From the NCBI GenBank assembly GCA_039933775.1, contig JBDTNK010000076.1, positions 1 through 9,285 on the forward strand: a stretch of DNA of 9,285 nt, in the 5' to 3' direction. The notes beneath the pieces were generated by a model, which worked only from the letters and a program-made list of their open reading frames with translations, was not told the DNA's origin and ran no database searches. The position numbers and the translations under genes were made by a program. This stretch comes from JBDTNK01 sp039933775 (lineage in GTDB: Bacteria; Chloroflexota; Limnocylindria; QHBO01). Below, piece after piece: positions 6,901 to 9,285 of this stretch. Position 1 is the first letter of the stretch. Each line of letters starts with the position of its first letter.

Positions 6901-8120
6901 AGCGCCGCATCGCTGCGGTCCTTGTCGCCGCCGGCCGCTCGGAGCGGATGGGCAGCGACAAGCTCTGGATCGACCTCCACGGCCGCCCGGTCTGGCGCTG
7001 GAGCCTCGATGCGCTCTTGGCGGTGCCACAGGTGCGGCGCATCGCGGTCGTCGTGGCGCCCGAGCGCGAGGCTGACTTCCGGGCTGCGCTGCCCGGCTCC
7101 TCCATGGACCGATGTCTCACGGTCGGTGGCGGCTCGATCCGCGCGCACTCCGTGCTCGCGGGTCTCGAGGCGCTGCGCGCATCCGGCACGCCCGACGACG
7201 CGACCGTCCTCGTCCACGATGCAGCGCGTCCGGCCGCCACGCCCGCGCTCGTCGCGCGCGTGGCGGCGGCTCTGCGCGGCGATGAGGCGATCGTGCCGGT
7301 CATCGCCATCCACGACTCGTTGAAGCGACTCGAGGATGGCCGTGCCGACGCCGCGGTATCGCGCGCCGGAGTGGTGGCCGCGCAGACGCCGCAGGCCGGG
7401 CTCCTGGGACGCCTGCGCGAGGCGCTCGTCGCCGCGCATGCCGCCGAGGCGGATATCACCGATGACGTGGGCGCGCTCGCCGTGTTGGGCATCCCGGTGC
7501 GCACCGTCGAGGGCGAAGTCGCGAATCACAAGCTGACGACGCCCGCCGACGAGGCGCTGCTGCGCACGATCCTGCGCGACCGAGCCGTCCCGCTGGCCGC
7601 GCCGGCGATCGGACACGAGGGTGCGCGCGCGGGGATTGGCTTCGACGCGCACCGCCTCGTCAAAGGGCGCCCGCTGCGCCTCGGCGGCCTCGCCTGGCCG
7701 GCCGAGCCGCGCGGCCTGAGCGGACACTCCGACGGGGACGTGGCGCTGCACGCGGTGATCGATGCGCTGCTGGGGGCCGCAGGCCTCGGGGACGTGGGTG
7801 CGCTCTTCCCGTCCGGCGGCGAGGCCTGGCGCGACGCCGACAGTGGCGAGCTGCTCGAGCGCGCAGCGCAGGCCGTGCGCGAGGCTGGCTGGATCGCCAC
7901 CTCGATCGACCTGGCGATCGTCGCGGCGGAGCCGGCCATCGCCCCGCGGCGTGTCGAGATCGCGCGTCGCATCGCCGAGCTGGCGTCGCTCGGTGCGGCA
8001 CAGGTCACCGTCAAGGGCACTACCACCGACGGCCTCGGCATCACCGGCGGCGACGGCATCGCCGCCCACGCCGTCGCCGTCGTGCGCCGAGCCGACCCGA
8101 CGCCGCGTCCCGACGCGTGA
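6897..8120 (+). CDS. ispDF: Bifunctional IspD-IspF enzyme of the MEP isoprenoid pathway
   Basis: 407 residues joining two non-consecutive enzymes. The IspD half (about 1-228; CTP + MEP to CDP-ME) has the nucleotide-binding loop AAGRSERMGSDK (Arg17, Lys22), VLVHDAARP (104-112), DSLKR, AQTPQ, TDD and NHKLTTPADE (Lys212). The IspF half (about 245-398; CDP-ME-2-phosphate to ME-cPP plus CMP) has metal ligands Asp250 and His252 (GFDAHR) and His285 in HSDGDVALHA, then GLGDVG and KGTTTDGLGITG. The linker is only ~17 residues. IspF loop motifs depart from the usual pattern: FPSGGE where FPDTD is common, AAEPAIAP where A-x-APK(L/M) is common, and TTTDGLG for TTTEKLG. The GTG start overlaps the previous stop as GTGA, with no evident Shine-Dalgarno, so translation is probably coupled. 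The frame stays open far upstream of 6897, but that part has no IspD-like sequence and overlaps the PIN-TRAM gene. IspE, which acts between the two steps, is not in the window. Confidence 0.93.
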   Translation: MKRRIAAVLVAAGRSERMGSDKLWIDLHGRPVWRWSLDALLAVPQVRRIAVVVAPEREADFRAALPGSSMDRCLTVGGGSIRAHSVLAGLEALRASGTPDDATVLVHDAARPAATPALVARVAAALRGDEAIVPVIAIHDSLKRLEDGRADAAVSRAGVVAAQTPQAGLLGRLREALVAAHAAEADITDDVGALAVLGIPVRTVEGEVANHKLTTPADEALLRTILRDRAVPLAAPAIGHEGARAGIGFDAHRLVKGRPLRLGGLAWPAEPRGLSGHSDGDVALHAVIDALLGAAGLGDVGALFPSGGEAWRDADSGELLERAAQAVREAGWIATSIDLAIVAAEPAIAPRRVEIARRIAELASLGAAQVTVKGTTTDGLGITGGDGIAAHAVAVVRRADPTPRPDA

Positions 8121-8866
8121 GCGAGCTGCTCGGTGGCCGGCGTCCTGTGGTCGAGGCACTGCGCGCCGGCCGTCCGGTCCGGAGGCTCTGGATCAGCCGC
8201 ACCACGCGCGCCAGCCCCGAGCTCGCCGAGATCGAACAGCTGGCGCGCGGGCTCGGTCTGGCGCCGCAACGGGTCGCCGGCGATTGGATCCGTGACCACG
8301 CCGGATTCGAGGGGCATCAGGGCGTCCTGCTCGAGGTCGAGGAGCGGCGCTGGTCCGACCTCGACGCCATGCTGGCCCGCGCCCTGGCGCGCGGCACGCC
8401 GCCGTTCCTCCTCATCCTCGAGGCGCTCCAGGACCCGGTCAACTTCGGGACGCTGCTGCGCGCCGCGGAGGCGGCCGGCGTCGACGGCGTCATCTTCCCG
8501 GAGCGCGGGGCGGCGCCGCTCAGCGCGGCGGCGGTGAAAGCGTCGGCGGGCGCCAGCGAGCACCTGCTCCTGGCCCGGGTCGAGAGCCTCGGCACCACCA
8601 TCCATGACCTGAAGCAGCGGGGGGTGTGGCTGGTGGCGGCCGAGCAGGATGCGCCGGCGACCGCCTGGCAGAGCGACCTGGCCGGGCCGCTGGCCATCGT
8701 GGTCGGCAGCGAGGGGAGCGGGGTGAGCGGGGTGATGCGCCGCCGCTGCGACCTCCTTGTCCGCTTCCCGATGACCGGCAAGGTCGCCTCCCTCAACGCG
8801 GCGACCGCGGGTGCGCTGCTCCTCTTCGAGGTCGTTCGCCAGCGCACCGCGGGGCTTGACGGCTAG
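8117..8866 (+). CDS. rlmB: SpoU/TrmH-family RNA 2'-O-methyltransferase, RlmB-like
   Basis: 249 residues, typical of RlmB/YacO, which uses S-adenosylmethionine to methylate the 2'-OH of a guanosine in 23S rRNA (G2251 in E. coli numbering). The N-terminal ~78 residues resemble the small substrate-binding domain, opening LLGGRRPVVEALRAGRPV and including GHQGVLLEV. The SPOUT domain follows. Motif 1 is LEALQDPVNFGTLLRAAEAAG, with Asn109 and the catalytic-type Arg115; motif 2 is IVVGSEGSGV (about 194-203); motif 3 is FPMTGKVASLNAATAGALLLFE (217-238), with Ser225 and Asn227 of the knotted cofactor site. The GTG start overlaps the ispDF stop as GTGA. The TAG stop is 13 nt before tRNA-Thr. The family is certain; the exact target nucleotide is inferred from yacO-type synteny, and a tRNA target is the main alternative. 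Confidence 0.9.
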   Translation: MSELLGGRRPVVEALRAGRPVRRLWISRTTRASPELAEIEQLARGLGLAPQRVAGDWIRDHAGFEGHQGVLLEVEERRWSDLDAMLARALARGTPPFLLILEALQDPVNFGTLLRAAEAAGVDGVIFPERGAAPLSAAAVKASAGASEHLLLARVESLGTTIHDLKQRGVWLVAAEQDAPATAWQSDLAGPLAIVVGSEGSGVSGVMRRRCDLLVRFPMTGKVASLNAATAGALLLFEVVRQRTAGLDG

Positions 8867-8869
8867 AAT
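8864..8869 (+). promoter_or_regulatory. Possible -10 element for tRNA-Thr(TGT)
   Basis: TAGAAT overlaps the rlmB stop codon and ends 10 nt before the first tRNA base, the distance expected for a stable-RNA promoter. No -35 hexamer is visible at 16-18 nt upstream; TTGACG at 8856 is only 2 nt away and cannot serve. The tRNA could instead be read through from the rlmB operon. Confidence 0.3.
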
Positions 8870-8879
8870 CGGGGCCGGC

Positions 8880-8955
8880 GCCGAGGTAGCTCAATTGGCA
8901 GAGCATCGGTTTTGTAAACCGACGGTTGTGGGTTCGACTCCCACCCTCGGCTCCA
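8880..8955 (+). tRNA. tRNA-Thr (anticodon TGT)
   Basis: A 76-nt cloverleaf. Acceptor GCCGAGG (8880-8886) pairs with CCTCGGC (8945-8951), discriminator is T8952 and CCA is encoded (8953-8955). The D-arm stem is GCTC/GAGC. The anticodon stem TCGGT/ACCGA closes loop TTTGTAA with TGT at 8913-8915, reading ACA. The T-arm is GTGGG-TTCGACT-CCCAC. All stems pair fully. Confidence 0.97.
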
Positions 8956-8959
8956 TCGG

Positions 8960-8988
8960 TTGAGCCGGTCTCGCGCGTCGCGTATACT
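8960..8988 (+). promoter_or_regulatory. Sigma70-type promoter of tRNA-Tyr
   Basis: TTGAGC (8960-8965) and TATACT (8983-8988) are separated by 17 nt. The -10 matches five of six and the -35 four of six consensus bases, the best promoter in the window. It begins 4 nt after the encoded CCA of tRNA-Thr. Predicted transcription start is near 8995, about 33 nt before mature tRNA-Tyr. Confidence 0.7.
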
Positions 8989-9027
8989 CGCGCACCGAAC
9001 GCGCTCATCGGCGCGATCGCCCTCGGT

Positions 9028-9112
9028 GGGTAGGTTGAGCAGGTGGTGAGCTCCGCTGACTGTAGATCAGCCGTCTTCGACTGTGGGGGTTCGATTCCCT
9101 CCCTGCCCACCA
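9028..9112 (+). tRNA. tRNA-Tyr (anticodon GTA)
   Basis: An 85-nt class II tRNA. Acceptor GGGTAGG (9028-9034) pairs with CCTGCCC (9102-9108) with one G-T wobble, discriminator is A9109 and CCA is encoded (9110-9112). The anticodon stem GCTGA/TCAGC encloses CTGTAGA with GTA at 9062-9064. A long variable arm at 9072-9084 contains GTC-TTC-GAC. The T-arm GGGGG/CCCTC (one wobble) closes TTCGATT. The long variable arm and the GTA anticodon together identify tyrosine. Confidence 0.96.
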
Positions 9113-9138
9113 GCGCACCGAAAAGGCGAAGGCTCTGT

Positions 9139-9190
9139 ATCGGTCCATCACCGGTGAATCCAATGCATAGATTTACCAAGATAGACCGAT
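9139..9190 (+). other. AT-rich nested dyad in the tRNA-Tyr/tRNA-Thr spacer
   Basis: Outer arms ATCGGTC (9139-9145) and GACCGAT (9184-9190) pair over 7 bp. An inner stem GGTGAATC (9153-9160) with GATTTACC (9170-9177) pairs over 8 bp including one G-T, and closes a 9-nt loop that contains the palindrome ATGCAT. The stretch 9155-9195 is only about 39% GC in an otherwise very GC-rich window. No tRNA and no credible reading frame was recognised here. It could be a processing signal, a terminator of tRNA-Tyr or a small RNA; function is unknown. Confidence 0.5.
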
Positions 9191-9192
9191 GG

Positions 9193-9222
9193 TTGCCCAG
9201 ACTCCGGCAGTTCAGCGAGAAT
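9193..9222 (+). promoter_or_regulatory. Weak candidate promoter for tRNA-Thr(GGT)
   Basis: TTGCCC (9193-9198) and GAGAAT (9217-9222) lie 18 nt apart, each matching four of six consensus bases. The -10 ends 8 nt before the tRNA 5' end at 9231, so the transcript would start almost at the mature end. Placement is reasonable but the hexamers are weak. Confidence 0.3.
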
Positions 9223-9230
9223 CACGGCGC

Positions 9231-9285
9231 GCCCACGTAGCTCAGTTGGCAGAGCACTTCCTTGGTAAGGAAGAGGTCTCCGGTT
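9231..9285 (+). tRNA. tRNA-Thr (anticodon GGT), 3' end beyond window
   Basis: Acceptor 5' strand GCCCACG (9231-9237), then TA, D-arm GCTC...GAGC, anticodon stem CTTCC/GGAAG around TTGGTAA with GGT at 9264-9266, reading ACC/ACU. The T-stem begins at 9279 and the window ends at the start of the T-loop, so the 3' acceptor strand is not visible. The arrangement Thr-Tyr-(Gly)-Thr typically precedes tuf in many bacteria, so tuf may lie just downstream (inference). Confidence 0.93.

Noticed and set aside
4489..8159. Long - strand open frames opposite radA, the PIN-TRAM gene and ispDF (4489-5754, 5758-7029, 6741-8159)
   Set aside because: They lack domain motifs, have skewed His/Arg/Asp/Gln composition and lie entirely opposite well-conserved genes.
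8856..8869. TTGACG plus TAGAAT as a full promoter for tRNA-Thr
   Set aside because: The two elements are separated by only 2 nt, far too close for a -35/-10 pair.
9025..9112. tRNA-Tyr with acceptor GGTGGGT/GCCCACC and no encoded CCA
   Set aside because: That register breaks the T-stem. The register starting at 9028 pairs acceptor and T-stem and gives an encoded CCA, as in the neighbouring tRNA-Thr.
8793..9179. 128-codon - strand frame with segments such as GREGIEPPQSKTADLQSAE and EGGSRTHNRRFTKPMLCQLSY
   Set aside because: These are the familiar false translations of the antisense strand of tRNA genes, here tRNA-Tyr and tRNA-Thr.
9043..9240. 65-codon + strand frame through tRNA-Tyr
   Set aside because: It runs through the tRNA-Tyr sequence and the spacer into the next tRNA, with no ribosome-binding site or recognisable domain.

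Overview
The window is a GC-rich, gene-dense stretch of bacterial chromosome with every gene on the + strand. It carries housekeeping genes for translation, protein quality control, DNA repair, isoprenoid synthesis and rRNA/tRNA function. The ClpC sequence, the four-domain S1 protein with a long acidic tail, GTG/TTG starts and the gene order suggest a high-GC member of the Chloroflexota (perhaps Limnocylindria-like) or a close relative. That placement is inference from recalled family patterns, not a search. I see no mobile element, CRISPR array, phage gene or defence system.

Layout. Positions 1-1546 hold the 3' part of rpsA (ribosomal protein S1), ending in an acidic heptad-repeat tail. A 224-bp gap follows, with a strong hairpin (probable rpsA terminator) and a weak clpC promoter candidate. 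clpC (1771-4257) encodes a complete two-ATPase Hsp100 unfoldase with a ClpP-docking IGF loop. A 99-bp gap holds a 12-bp-stem hairpin. radA (4357-5727) starts at TTG behind a good Shine-Dalgarno. Another 99-bp gap holds a plausible promoter. A tightly coupled operon comes next: a YacL-like membrane PIN-TRAM protein (5827-6900), a fused IspD-IspF enzyme (6897-8120) and an RlmB/TrmH-type rRNA 2'-O-methyltransferase (8117-8866), with both junctions being 4-nt GTGA stop/start overlaps. The end of the window is a tRNA cluster: tRNA-Thr(TGT), tRNA-Tyr(GTA) with its own good promoter, an unusually AT-rich 118-bp spacer, and a tRNA-Thr(GGT) cut by the window edge.

Context. clpC-radA-(disA)-yacL-ispD-ispF-...-rlmB is a known conserved neighbourhood in Firmicutes such as Bacillus subtilis, and Thr-Tyr-(Gly)-Thr tRNAs commonly precede tuf/secE/nusG. 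Here the locus is condensed: ctsR-mcsA-mcsB, disA, gltX and cysS are not present between the genes shown, and ispD and ispF are fused. The genes serve separate core processes, so the linkage looks like ancestral conserved synteny rather than one pathway.

I did not find a clearly new biological system. The observations most worth a second look are the IspDF fusion with altered IspF loops, the AT-rich nested dyad in the tRNA spacer where tRNA-Gly often sits, the S1 repeat tail, and the intergenic hairpins.
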